Shown here one piece after another: positions 11,556 to 22,588 of a DNA stretch of 64,000 bases (its first letter is position 1; every line of letters begins with the position of its first letter). The notes beneath the pieces were generated by a model, which saw only the letters and a list, made by a program, of their open reading frames with translations, was not told the origin of the DNA and did not search any database. Position numbers and translations under genes: made by a program. The stretch spans positions 65,857,895 through 65,921,894 of the forward strand of contig CM043963.1 of the NCBI GenBank assembly GCA_014529385.2, given 5' to 3'. The stretch is from Adiantum capillus-veneris (Eukaryota > Streptophyta > Polypodiopsida > Polypodiales > Pteridaceae).

Positions 11556-12767
11556 ATGACAAAAATCAAGAGAAGAAAAAGGCGAGAAAGAGGACACCCT
11601 CTCCTCCATTTTCTTCATCCTCTTCCTCTTATGAAAGTGATGGTGAAGACAAAGAAGATCAAGGCAAGAAAGAGGCCACTCTCTTCTCCATCTTCCTCAA
11701 ATTCTTCATCTTCCAAAGACAGTGATGGTGCAACTTTTGAACCATCAAAAAGAAGAGGCCATAGGAAATCCTATGCCGCGTGGAAGAGGTCATCCAAGCT
11801 CAAGAAGTTCAAAGAGGGAGGAAAGAGAATCTCTTTCCTTACCTACGATGACACTTTTGGTGCTACAGATAAAGTCTTGGCCTTTATCCAACAATTCGAT
11901 GTGACGTTTGGAGATGGGGGCTTCATGGAGTCCTCTAAGCTACGCCATGTAGCTATGCACTTTCAAAAGTCCTCCAGGCAATGGTCGTCTAGCCTACGGG
12001 CCAATGGTGAAGCTCCACAAACATGGAAAGCTTTAAGAGCTTCAATTATGAAGCAGTTTTTGGCCATCGATGCCAAAGACAAAGTACTCGCCAAATGGAA
12101 AAGCTTGAAGCTCTTTCCCTACGTATCCATTCACAAATATGTAGACAAGTTTTGGGACTTACATCACAAAGCCACTGTCTTCAAAAGGATGGATTTTGGA
12201 GAGCAAAAGCAACAATTTTGTGCGGTCTTAACTGGAGAAAAGGTGGAGTATGTCAACTCCCAAAAGCCACGCACCATATTGGCGGTTATACACCATACTA
12301 TGGTGTCTTATTGAATCAATTTCCAAATAGGGGCTAAAAGAAATTCTAAGCCCATAGAAAACAAGGGCTCCAATGAGCCTAAGGGGAAGGACAATGTCCA
12401 AAAGTCTCCTAAGGGCAATTCCAACAAAGCTAAGGAGAAGGGAGTTTACAAAGGCAAAAACAAACTCTCTCTTGAAGAGCTTGAGTGTTATCGCAAGGAT
12501 AACCGATGTTTCAAGTGCCAAGAGCAAGGACATGCGTACCGTGCTTGTCCCCAAAAGAACACCCGCAATGAGCCTCCTAGAGCTACCTTGGTCAAAATCC
12601 ATGAAGAGGAAGCTCACCACAAAGGATCTCCTCTATGCCATGCTGGGGGAAAGGTAAGAGAACATGATGCTTTTATTCTCTTTGAAACTGGTTCTACTCA
12701 CAATTTCATATCCACAGAGTTGGCCACCAAGCTAGGCATCCAAGCCTATCCTACCCACAGATGGTGA
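11556..12767 (+). pseudogene. RE-B gag capsid, zinc knuckle and protease start
   Basis: One frame runs from 11556 to the TGA at 12765-12767, broken by a single TGA at 12312-12314. A Lys/Arg/Ser-rich start is followed by a retrotransposon Gag domain (ISFLTYDDTFGATDKVLAFIQQF... KALRASIMKQFL). Next comes a CCHC knuckle CFKCQEQGHAYRAC (12507-12548) with normal C-x2-C-x4-H-x4-C spacing. Then comes the protease start FETGSTHNFIS. The catalytic Asp is replaced by Glu (GAA at 12684-12686), which should inactivate a retropepsin. The protease is cut off after about 20 residues where RE-E begins. Confidence 0.8.
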
Positions 12768-12769
12768 GG

Positions 12770-13001
12770 TTGAAGTTGCCATGGTAACTTGATTCTTTTG
12801 GCTTTTATATGTTGACAAGAAAGACATTGTCTCACATAGAGAAGTATGTCTCCTTTTTATTCCGGACCAAAAATAATTCCTCCTGACAGCATGAAGAGTC
12901 TTAGCATAACCTGGATGTCCTGATGTAGGGTTGTCGTGTGCTTCATACAGAATAGTCTTCTTTAAAGCTGGGTCTCTGGGTACATAGAGCCTATGTCTGA
13001 A
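12770..13001 (-). pseudogene. RE-E integrase zinc-binding (H2C2) fragment
   Basis: Reading on from the RNase H frame, the minus strand encodes the region leading to an H2C2 zinc-binding motif with a GHPGY signature, interrupted by several stops. It ends abruptly near 12770, so the integrase catalytic core is absent. Confidence 0.5.
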
Positions 13002-13981
13002 TTAAAGACATCCTCCCATAAGAGAGTAATCTTTAGCTTCAGGCATCTTATTCTGTTGGACTAATGATACCATACGTTGGTATTCTGGATCTACCAAAGA
13101 TGCTTCTTTAATTCTATCCCAGATAGGGTTATTTGGAATAGAGATAGCTCCGAGAAAAGATTTTTGGCTAAGTCCATCTGCAACGGCATTTTCCTTCCCT
13201 GGTCTATACTTTATGTCAAGGTCATATTCTTGTAATATTTCTATCCATCGCCGCTGTCGCATATTGAGAATAGGTTGAGTAAAAATCCATTTTAAGCTCT
13301 TGTGGTTTGTGACTAGCTGAAACTTACGTCCGAGAAGATAATGTCTCCACAACTTCAGCGCATGTATAACCGCTAAAAGTTCCAAATCGTGAGTAGGATA
13401 ATTCTTCTCATGATCAGCTTTCGTGAAGTATACGCCACCGGTCTTCCTTCTTGAGTAAGAACTCCGCCGAAAGCAAATTTGCTAGCATCGGTCGCTACTT
13501 CAAATTCCTTACTGAAATCTGGAAGCTTTAAGATAGGATCTGAGACCAAGAATTCTTTTAGCTTAGCAAAACTAGACTCGTGCTCGGTCTTCCATTTGAT
13601 CCTCATTCCTTTCTTCAGGAGTTTCGTCAAGGGTGCAACAATACGTGCATAGTCCTTGACAAAAATCCTGTACCATCCCGTTATCCCAAGAAATCCTCTT
13701 ACTTCGCTAATGGTGGATGGTTGAGGCCAATCAACGATATCCTTGAATTTATCTGGGTCCGCTGAAATCCCTTTGGCCGATATGATAAATCCAAGATAAT
13801 TGACCTTTGGTGAGCAGAAGGTACACTTGCTCGCTTTAGCGTAAATTTGGTGTTCTCGAAGAAGATCAAGTACTTTGCGAACATGTTCTTCATGATCTTC
13901 CTCGTTCTTAGAATAGATTAAAATGTCATCAAAGAAAACCAAGACAAAATTGTCCAGATAAGGTCTGAAAATATCTTGCAT
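13002..13981 (-). pseudogene. RE-E reverse transcriptase C-part and RNase H
   Basis: Two overlapping frames (13373-13981 and 13002-13385) carry one protein with a frameshift near 13380. The RT part has VLVFFDDILIYSK, the gypsy catalytic box, then YLGFIISAKGI and FLGITGWYR (thumb region). RNase H includes VATDASKFAFGGVL, ELLAVIHALKLWRHYLLG and GKENAVADGLSQ. Spacing and motifs are those of Ty3/gypsy pol. The product is broken and not functional as it stands. Confidence 0.85.
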
Positions 13982-14453
13982 AATTTGATTGAAGCTTGCA
14001 GGAGCATTTGTTAGACCTAGTGTTGAAAGCTGTCTTTGGAATATCTGATTCCTTGATCCTGATTTGGTAATATCATGACCTTAGATCAATCTTTGTAAAC
14101 ATTTTGGTGCCATGGAGTCTGTCCAAGAGTTCGTCAATCCTTGGAATTGGATACTTGTTTTTGACAGTTACCTGGTTCAGTCCACAGTAATCTATGCATA
14201 GCCTTAAGGTCCCATCCTTCTTCTTCTAAAAAAGAACTGGTGCACCCCAAGGAGAAGTACTGGGCCGAATGAATCCTTGTTCAATGAGTTGCCTAGGTTG
14301 TTCCTTGAGTTCTATGGCCTCTGGAAGTGACATTTTATAAGGTTGCTTTGAGATAGGTTCACATCCAGGGATAGTCTCAATCTCATGGTCTACCTCTCTA
14401 TGTGGTGGAAGATTCGTAAGGTCTTCAGGAAATACATCATCATTCTCCCTCAT
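13982..14453 (-). pseudogene. RE-E reverse transcriptase N-part
   Basis: The frame 14226-14453 contains DVFPEDLTNLPP, the gypsy linker before RT, and PSTSPWGAPVLF, the first RT motif. A stop follows, and LCIDYCGLN and [13 protein letters not shown] appear after it with further disruptions up to 13982. In intact relatives this makes the fingers and palm of RT. Confidence 0.75.
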
Positions 14454-15069
14454 GCCCCTTTCTCAGTCCCTTCAAAAGTCTGTTGGCCTTAACTAGAGTA
14501 GCCTTAGGTCTTCCATTTTCCCCCTGGATTAAGACTTCATCACCCAAGTTATCTGTAAAGGTAAAGTTCCCTTGTGCACAATGAATGTGGGCCTGATTTT
14601 TCTTTAGACAGTCTATCCCTAGTATCCCATCAAAGAATCTTAAAGGTAGGGTTCTAAATTGGGCAGAGGTTGGGTGTCCCCCTAGATCAAATTTGATTAC
14701 ACCTGTAGAGTGTTGAGATACTACTTCCTTGCCGTTTGCTAACTCTACAACTAGTTTGCTTGTTGGATACTTATCTAGCTTTAGCTTCCTCATGCATCTA
14801 GGTGAAAGAAATGAAAGAGTACTACCACAATCTAAAGGGAAGTTAAGTTGTTCACCTCTGAGAGATCCTGGCGTATGAATGACTGCGTATTGCTCGCAAC
14901 CACTGGGGTTGTCAATTGTAGCATGCAAAGTTGCTCTATCCTCCGCCTCACCTCCCACAGTTGGTTGTACCACTGTGGCATTTACCCTGGCGGTAGCTCC
15001 ACGCCCTCGCCCTCTGTTTACCCTGGCGGTAGCTCCACGCCCTCGCCCTCTGTTGTACCACTGTGGCAT
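14440..15069 (-). pseudogene. RE-E aspartic protease
   Basis: The frame has a retropepsin-like domain with the active-site box LDCGSTLSFLS (Asp codon at 14832-14830) and the downstream FFDGILGIDCL that closes the fold. The N-terminal part is a Gly/Arg repeat (GRGRGATARVN) encoded by the tandem repeat at 14985-15115. It precedes RT in the same order as in gypsy pol. It would cleave the polyprotein during particle maturation. Confidence 0.75.
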
Positions 15070-15352
15070 TTACCATGGCGGTAGCTCCACGCCCTCGCCC
15101 TCTGTTTACCCTTCCACGTCCTCCTCTTCCATTAGGTTTACCTTGCCCATAGACATTTAGAGGTATGGCATTCGCGCTGGTTGCTTGAGTCTTCTTGGGG
15201 CATTTAGATCGGTAATGCCCAAATTCGTTGCACTCATAACAACGTACATTTGGACATTCCATAATTGCGGTAGTGGCTACTATTGGGCGTTGTTCGTATG
15301 CTTGATTGGTTGGTCTATTATTCCAAAAAAATTTCCTTGCCCTCTTTGCCAA
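14948..15352 (-). pseudogene. RE-E gag C-terminus with zinc knuckle
   Basis: A 134-residue frame contains CYECNEFGHYRSKC, a canonical C-x2-C-x4-H-x4-C nucleocapsid knuckle (about 15190-15240), followed by the Arg-Gly repeats. No capsid (Retrotrans_gag) domain is visible upstream, so that part has been lost or lies in the decayed block 15353-16447. Confidence 0.75.
14985..15115 (+). repeat. tandem repeat of ~33-36 bp encoding Arg-Gly repeats in RE-E
   Basis: The block TGGCGGTAGCTCCACGCC is repeated three times with nearly the same flanks. On the minus strand each unit encodes RGRGATARVN-like residues between the zinc knuckle and the protease. Confidence 0.85.
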
Positions 15353-16447
15353 ATGATTCCTCCTATTCTGATTGACCTTCTGAATTTATACCCCGTTATC
15401 TCAAATGACGGTTCTGATGGTAAACCTGGTGGCCACTAAATCTATAGCGGAAGAAAACAAAGTGGTTTAAGGGATCAACTAGCGGACGAGCTCTCATCAC
15501 CAAGTGAATTGAGTCGAGCCTACTAGCAACGAGATCTAGTTCCACCCCGCAGGGGAAAGCATGTCTAACCAATTATCGGTCCTAAGACTCACCTTCCAGA
15601 AGGAGAGAAGTCTCGAGTGCCTTTTTCTCCATTGCTTTTAGAGGCACGTACACTTGGGACTTCACTGCTTTTGGTGCAATGAGCAATTCTAGCGTCATAT
15701 ACTGTACTATGGGGACAGAGAGTTTCCGATCAATCGGGACCACCCTTCTCATAGGCATCGACAACCTGAGCCAAGCCCCCACTTTCCACCCCCACACTCA
15801 CACTTCTTTGTGTGTCCTAATTACTACCACAATGGTTGTTCAACATATAAGTTCCTTGATTAAGTTCCGATTCACAAGATTCGTTAGGACAACCCTTAAA
15901 ACAGTTTTACAAAGCGGCACCAAAACAATCTTTCTAGTAAAAATTCACTCAAAACTCATTTCATTAAAAATTCCAATGTTCTGGAGGCACGAAATCCCCC
16001 AGCGAGTGTTAACTCCACCCGTTGTCACCTAGTTGCCCATACAACTAGACTTGTCCACCGCATAAAAAGCACGACATGGACATCCCACCGCAAAGAACGC
16101 AAGTCATGGGTATCCACCGCAAAGAACACAAGTCGTGGATAGAGGCCCTAAGCTAGTAACTCTAACTACTGTGAAATCTTCACGAGCCACCCCCTGTGAT
16201 CAAGAGGGGGATCAGAACTAAATCAACATTGGAATTGAAAATGAACTGGCCGAGGTAAATTTCCCTAGCAAACAATCTTTCCAACTTCAGACAGTATATC
16301 CCAAAAACATTCTTTCCTACTTGAATAAAAAAATACAGTTAATTTAAATGCCGTGGTCTCTATTGGATTTCCAACATGTTTGGGGATATGTTTCCTTCCT
16401 ACCTTATCGATGCAATTTCAATTATACAATACTTGAATTGAATTTTG
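15353..16447 (-). other. RE-E decayed stretch between gag start and zinc knuckle
   Basis: There is no recognisable domain. A short tandem motif (ACCGCA-AAGAACGCAAGTC, about 35 bp) recurs at 16060-16140. On the minus strand the block begins with a possible splice donor (GAG|GTAGGT at 16456-16448). It may be an intron or degraded capsid sequence. I cannot decide. Confidence 0.35.
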
Positions 16448-16588
16448 ACCTACCTCAACGATCTCCTCGTCGTTACTTCTGGCCGGTGCTTGCTCGTCCA
16501 TGGGAGCTTTCCCCTTTCAGTTAGAGTAGCTCGTGCCAACCTCACGGTCGTGAGATCCACCGAAACGAGTTCTCTTTGTTGGGGCCAT
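16448..16588 (-). pseudogene. RE-E gag start-like leader peptide
   Basis: An ATG at 16588-16586 opens a short basic then acidic peptide (starting MAPTKRTRFGGSH) with one internal TGA. It runs to EEIVE at a GTAGGT sequence. Its position ahead of the knuckle-bearing frame suggests the Gag N-terminus. Whether it is spliced to the downstream part is unknown. Confidence 0.4.
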
Positions 16589-18165
16589 TTTATACTTACT
16601 ACTTTAAATTGATAAATTCAGGAAAAGAAGAACTAGTGTTCAAGAATATCATGACAACCAACATGACAAGATTAGTCTCAACGAGCAATTTCTCTTATGC
16701 GAGAGGATTAGATTTACTTCAAGACATGGAAATCGTTCATAGCTACATCAAATTTAGGATAGCATCTCACTTGTTCTTATGGGAACTGACCTGGAAATTA
16801 ATTACTCGTCCTAGATAATTAACTCTTGCTTAATTAGAGTACTAGAGATGAATTAGGCATAATAATTGCTTCACTAATACAATGCAGAATTACCATGTGC
16901 ATAGGTGAAAGAGTTTCCTTTCTAGAGATAACCATAGGGAATTAATTTCTCTAATTACACCTTAATCATGTGTAATTTGAATTTAAACTTAGCTAATTGA
17001 TCATTATGAAATGATAGATTGAATTTGGTCGTTTAACCACATTTGCTAGATGTTGGTTTAATTCCATCACTGTGATGGCTAGTGGTTAAATCATTTCTGC
17101 TAATCATGCATTAATTTATGATTAGGAGAGTTTAATTACTTGCATAATTGATAATTGAGATTAAGATTATGCAATAGGCTAATCATATAGTGAATTAGAG
17201 AGTAGATTAGCTAGGATTATGCTTAATACAAGCGGGATTAAGAGAATGATAGAGAGAATTGCAGCAGAAGCACAAAAATTAACTTTGATTACCGTAGGTT
17301 GGGCTGAATTTTACTTGATTTGCTGATCCAACGGATTTCTTGAGGCGAGAATTTGGCAGCACTTCCGTCCTTTGATCCTCCTCTAAAAGTTGTGTGTGCC
17401 GGCAGCACCTCCCCAATGTATGTGTGTGTAGGAGTGTGTGTGTGTGTGTGTGTGTGTGTGCTGAGTATGTGTGTGTGAGCATATGAGTGCTTGTGTGTGT
17501 GTGAGCATGTCCTTATATAGTGCCCATCCTCATGCAGGTCGATTTCTACTGCTATATGCATCTAAGTGAGCAACGTAGTCTTGCATGGGAAGTTGAGTGC
17601 ATGCCCAGCAAGGTGTCCAATTAACTTAGACTAACTGACTCTCACACTCTCTCTCAAGCATGGCGAGCCTCCCACAAGTCCCTAGAGGTGTGACGGCGCC
17701 CTCTAACTGCTAAAGCAAGCTCCCAGTGGCCTGGGACTTGTTCCCACACAGCCCTTGAGCCCCGATGCTCCCCGCACAACATTAGGAAAAATTAATTTTA
17801 ACCTAAGACGGGTAATTCAAATCAGACTTTAATGCTGAAACTCGATGTACTAAGCTGGAGCTAAGGTGCATAATCCCGAGTACGTGCCATATTTAGTAGC
17901 CCCCGGTGTCCGGAAATGCATTTTTTCAAATTCGGGGTACGGGTGCAGTTTGTCGAGACGGTCAGAACTAGACAGGTAGGGTGACCAAAAACTTACTATT
18001 TTTGGAAATTTTCACAAAAACTATTTTATTTCATTTTTGAAAGCTCTATAAGATTCTAAACATCATGGCACCGCGACAGATTTAGAAAAATGCCAAAAAT
18101 AGTAACTTTTTGCAGTAAGGTTATTTTGTGATACAAGGGTGCTCTTTAGCTCGGGGTCAGAGATC
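16589..18165 (-). other. RE-E presumed 5' LTR/leader, non-coding
   Basis: AT-rich sequence with no gene. It has a (TG)n microsatellite at 17434-17460 and a TATA box on the minus strand (TATATAAGG at 17511-17519). This is the order expected of an LTR promoter ahead of the leader and gag start at 16588. No partner LTR is present in the window, so the LTR call is an inference. Confidence 0.4.
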
Positions 18166-18627
18166 TTAGAAATGGCATGCCATAGCCTATGAAAATTGAA
18201 GGCTCGACCCTGTTAAGCAATATCTAGGCATATCTCAAAAGGAACTCCTCGCAGTTCTACATGCCTTAGACTCATGGAAGCACTATTTATTGGGGACTGC
18301 TTTTATTCTCGAACGTATCACCAAAGTCTTAAGTACTTCATGACGCAGACCAAGCTCTCCGACAAGCAAATGAGGTGGGCAAATTTCCTTTCGCAATTTC
18401 ATTTTCATATTGATCACATTGCTGCCAAGCATAATCAAGTAGCCAATTCACTCTCAAGACGGCAGAGAGTGAATGCGATTTCCATAGCAGTTCACAATGA
18501 TCTATCTTCTATGATAGATGAGTATGCTATTGATCCTAATTTTAGACATGTGATTTCAGCCCTTGCATTTAGGGAAGAAAGAGGAACCATTTACTTTACA
18601 AGATGGTTATCTTATCTATGGCAATAG
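18166..18627 (+). pseudogene. RE-B RNase H
   Basis: The plus-strand frame resumes with a YLGISQKELLAVLHALDSWKHYLLG motif family and continues as QTKLSDKQMRWANFLSQF and HIAAKHNQVANSLSRR. This is the end of a Ty3/gypsy RNase H and its connection to integrase. A frameshift near 18270-18340 and later stops break it. It lies downstream of the RE-E insertion and continues RE-B pol. Confidence 0.75.
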
Positions 18628-19855
18628 ACTATGAGCTACTAACTCACTACGTGAGAAAGTAATTAATGAATCTCATGTCCTCCTTATGCAGGGCATAGAG
18701 GGATTCAGTCTACCCAAAAGGGGATCGAAACATATTTCTACTAGCTTACCATGAAAGCAAACATACAAGAGTATGTTTCTAAATGTGTGGTATGCCAAAA
18801 GACGAAGTTTGATAGAGGGAAGCAACCTGGATTGCTTCAACCTTTGCCAATCCCTAATTCACCATGGGAGAGCATATCCATGGATTTTATCTTTGAATTG
18901 CCTAAGTCTATCCATGTAAAATACGGGAATATGGACGATAGTAGACAGGTTCAATAAACAAGCTCATTTTATACCTATCAAAAAGACTATCAAAGCCCAT
19001 CAAATGGCAACCCTCTTCATTTCACAAATCTTCAAGTACCATGCCTTGCCAATGTCCATAGTGTCGCATAAAGATCCTAGAATGACCAGTAATTTTTGGA
19101 AGGATCTCTTTGAGAATTTAGGGACAAGGCTAACCTTCTCTTCGGCCTATCACCCGCAAACGGATGGCCAAAGTGGAATAGCTAACCTAACAATTCTTGA
19201 TCTACTAGAAGCCTATGTAACGAAAGTAGATCAAAGATCCCAATGGGAGAAGTACTTAACCTTAGTGGAGTATGCCTACAATAACAATGTACATACTTCC
19301 AAAGGAAAATCACCTTTGAAGGTAATTGAGGGAAGATCAAAAAGTCCCGTGCTACTTAAGGTACATGAGAAGATCTTCCTTGCAGATGAGTATAGCCCAG
19401 ATCTACAAGAATCTTTCCAAAATATTAAGGATGCTATCTCTATCTCACAACAAAGGCAAAAGTCTACTGCTGATAAGCACAGAAGAGCCCAAGCCTTTAA
19501 AGAAAATTATTGGGTCTTACTTAAATTTCACAAGGCTTGATTAAGACACACAACGGGAAAGAATCCTACGGGACACCAAAAGTACTATGCTAAGTTAGCA
19601 AAAAGGTACTATGGTCCCTTCCAGATTCTTAGGCCAATCAATGAGATAACCTATTAACTCAAGCTGTCTAGCCATTGGCTCATACACAATGCTTTCCATG
19701 TGAGCCTACTAAATCCTTACAAAGGAGAGCCATCTCAAAAACCACCTATTGAAGAACCACCGGAGATCGAGGACCAAGAAGAGGTGTTGCAGCCCGAGTC
19801 CATTCTCTGACATGAAGACAAGGTATTAAGAGGCGGTAACACTATCCAATGATAT
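18628..19855 (+). pseudogene. RE-B integrase with chromodomain start
   Basis: Pieces in two frames (18751-18957 and 19004-19540) give the zinc-binding C-x2-C (CVVCQKTK), then GLLQPLPIPNSPWESISMDFI carrying the first catalytic Asp. The second catalytic position (normally Asp in a SDRDP-type box) is His in VSHKDPRM. The third (normally Glu after GQS) is Gly in GQSGIANLT. The C-terminal region (YYGPFQIL, AFHVSLLNPY) runs into HEDKVLRGG, the opening of a chromodomain, and stops at 19855 where RE-F is inserted. The enzyme is dead on two catalytic residues as well as by frameshifts. Confidence 0.8.
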
Positions 19856-20852
19856 TGAGGCGGTCCGGGGCGGGCAACAAGAAGAGCGGCCTCTAAACAC
19901 CCTTCGAGGCTCCCGTGCTGCTCAATTGGGGCTGGGGCAAGCACAATCAGAGACAACAACAACCCACATCCAGAAACCAAACAAGAAAAGGGACACCACC
20001 TAGTTGTAGATGCGAACTAGGACGCACGTGGTATCTCCTTGTACTCAAACGCACAAAGAGAGGGGAATGCAAGATAGCCACACACACCAAACACAAACAT
20101 TCACCACGCCAGAGAGAGGTAAAGAGCACAAATCAACTTGAGCAACTCAATCTTAGCCTTAAAGACTACATGCACACAAAGCTTGATAGAGAGACAACAC
20201 AAAACTTGACCTTGTTGCCAATACACAAATTGTCTTAGGGTCACGGGAGCCCTCTCACCGAGCACCCTCTTACAATTGACCTTTTAGGCAAACAATTCAA
20301 CAAGCCCTCAAACCACCAAGCATGAAATGGCACAACAAACTTCGAGGACAATATACCTTCAACCACCTGATGAGCCAACTTATCAAGTCAATTTGGAGAG
20401 AAGAGTCGTAGTTGCAGCATACAATTGCACCCAAAACTATGAATCTTATTCATGGACAAGAGTAGGCTACAAGTGTGATTGCAGAGTATAGTATCACTCC
20501 ACTCCTCTAGATGGCATAACTAACTTCAAGCTTCTCCATGCACCTATGTGTAGTGATGGAATATAGCACTCACAATGCACACACTCTACACAACTAGGCT
20601 TGAAGAGTGGTGTGTTATGTGTTGAGAGTGGTGTGGTGTAGTGTGATCATGTGTTGATTTACAAGGGAGAGAAGGGCTCTATTTATAGGTTTTAGAAGTC
20701 CCAATTTAGATTAGGCCTAATCAAGTTTATTTGAAGGAATAAAAGATTATGCATATTTTTATTTTTTTTTAATGAGGGTGGGTCTCTCTTGCCCTTTGAG
20801 TCACATGGATGTGGGCTCAAGGGAAGAAAATTATTGAGGATGAAAGGAGAGA
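19856..20852 (-). repeat. RE-F 3' LTR (left copy, ~1 kb)
   Basis: It begins (plus strand) TGAGGCGGTCCGGGGCGGG and matches 24986-26030 almost throughout. The match fades after the GAGAGAGGAT block near 20850. Its tail includes TCTATTTATAGG near 20678-20690, a TATA-like box on either strand. Confidence 0.75.
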
Positions 20853-22588
20853 GGATCGAGTGAATAATTTGGGAGTGCCTACTCTACTAGAGGGTGCATT
20901 TTACAATAAGGTTAGTGGTTAGTAGTTAGTAATTATCACTAAAAAATATTTACAAAATCATTCACCAAATGGTGAGATATATGATGAGAAAAGTTAGAGA
21001 AGGGATGAGCTTGTAAAGAGAGGTTGAAGCTTTGGAGAAGTTGACATTCACCTCTTTACAGCACCGGAAGAAGAAGCAGTCAGCATGGCGAAGTAGCGCG
21101 TGTCGATGAAGCTATGTTATCTTCAAACCTTGGAAAATTCATGATAAAAGTCTTCATTTGTGGAGGTTATCCTTGGATTTTTTCTGATTTTTGAAGTTCT
21201 TTACAAAGCTTAAGAGAGTATGGTAATATGGACATATATGTAGGGAGAAAGGGGGACACATAGGGTGTAGAAATGGAGGATGAAGGCTATGGAGGTGTGA
21301 GAGATGTGGAAATGGTGAAGAGGGTGAATTAGGACATGGGAGTTGCAGGTTTGGGAGTGGGAAGGAGAGGGAGGAGTGTGTGTGAAACAGGAAAATGATA
21401 AAGTGGAAGAGAGAGTGTGGCTGCATAGCATGGGAAAACTGGGGTCCACCAATAAAATCATAACTCACAGCTCGTAGCTCAAAAAAATATAAAAACATTT
21501 GAGGTGAAAGTTCAGGTCACGAGCTTCAACTTTTGTTTGTATCACCTTTTCAAATTCGGGGAGCATGTGATCTTTAAAAATTCAGCAAAACCGACTGTTT
21601 TTTCCACTGCACAAGGTCCTTGTGAGGTCCTTCTTTGGATGATTCTTTTGAATACCTCCAAGAGTGAGCTCCCCATGGTGCATGCATGCATTCCACATAC
21701 CCTTGACCTTATTTGGTAGGTCTATAATTGAAGATATTGTTGAGATCATGATATAAATGAATAGTACAACTAAAAAAATCAAATATTGAGGGGTCTAAAA
21801 ATTATGTACATGTCAAATATAAATAATATAGGTGGAAAAAATATAAAGGGGTCAAAATAAATCTCTCTCGTTATAAGTCTACCATAGAAAGATGAATATT
21901 TTTTGTTGTCGAATTATGAGAGTAATAGAGAATAGATGTAGAAAGGAAAAAATCACAATAGTGAAAAAATATACACATAAATAGAACTAGTTTTTTTGGA
22001 TTTTTGTTGGGATGGAGTTACACCAAAAATAAGATAAGCTTGCATGAAATTATTTTTATATGGAATAAAGAGTATGCAAAATGGTAAGAAAAAATGTGGT
22101 AATGGTGAGTCAATGTACATAGCATAAATAGCACACACCTAAGTATAAATATTTAAATAAATACCAAAATAATTATGAAAAATCCTTTTATTTAGGCCCT
22201 ATATACAATGAAATATTTACACACAAATGGGCCATAATATACTTATATTTTTTATTTTTTTGGCTCAACTAGCCCAATGACTAGCTAATTAAGGGTTTTT
22301 AAGAAGATATGGGAAAAGTCCCCTAACTCACACACGCCTATGTACAGTGAAATGGTAGGGATATCCAAAATGTTTGAGTGATTTGATAGGGTGAGGTAGC
22401 TTACTATGGCAATTATGGAAAGCTGAAAAACGGCTATCTTTAGCCCCCCCCCCTTAGATAATGGTACATTCATGTACCATTTATCCAATCATACAACATG
22501 TAGATTGTGTAACGTCTGTCTTTGTCTGCTCTCATCTTTGAAGAACCTTTTTTGTATAATTAAAAACCTTGTGTGATATGGAAGGTTC
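20853..22588 (-). other. RE-F 3' interior, non-coding
   Basis: AT-rich sequence between the long frame and the left LTR. A purine-rich run at 21230-21420 gives long Ser/Pro/His-rich open frames on the minus strand that look like composition artefacts. No gene is supported. Confidence 0.5.

Larger units (their letters stand above)
12768..18165 (-). mobile_element. RE-E: minus-strand Ty3/gypsy fragment inside RE-B
   Basis: RE-B protease on the plus strand stops abruptly near 12767. The following 5.4 kb carries gypsy coding pieces in the opposite direction, in the order (minus strand) gag start, zinc knuckle, protease, RT, RNase H and the integrase zinc-binding region. The plus-strand RE-B frame resumes near 18165 in RNase H. 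No LTR pair or TSD could be found. The integrase core and everything after it is missing at the left end. It is therefore an insertion with truncation, or a rearrangement that also removed RE-B's reverse transcriptase. Both boundaries are approximate. Confidence 0.6.

Noticed and set aside
16576-16818. 80-residue plus-strand frame in RE-E
   Set aside because: It lies opposite the presumed gag start and leader, has no domain, and has AT-rich composition.
21154-21498. 114-residue Ser/Pro/His-rich frame on the minus strand
   Set aside because: It comes from a purine-rich stretch, is open in two frames at once and carries no motif.
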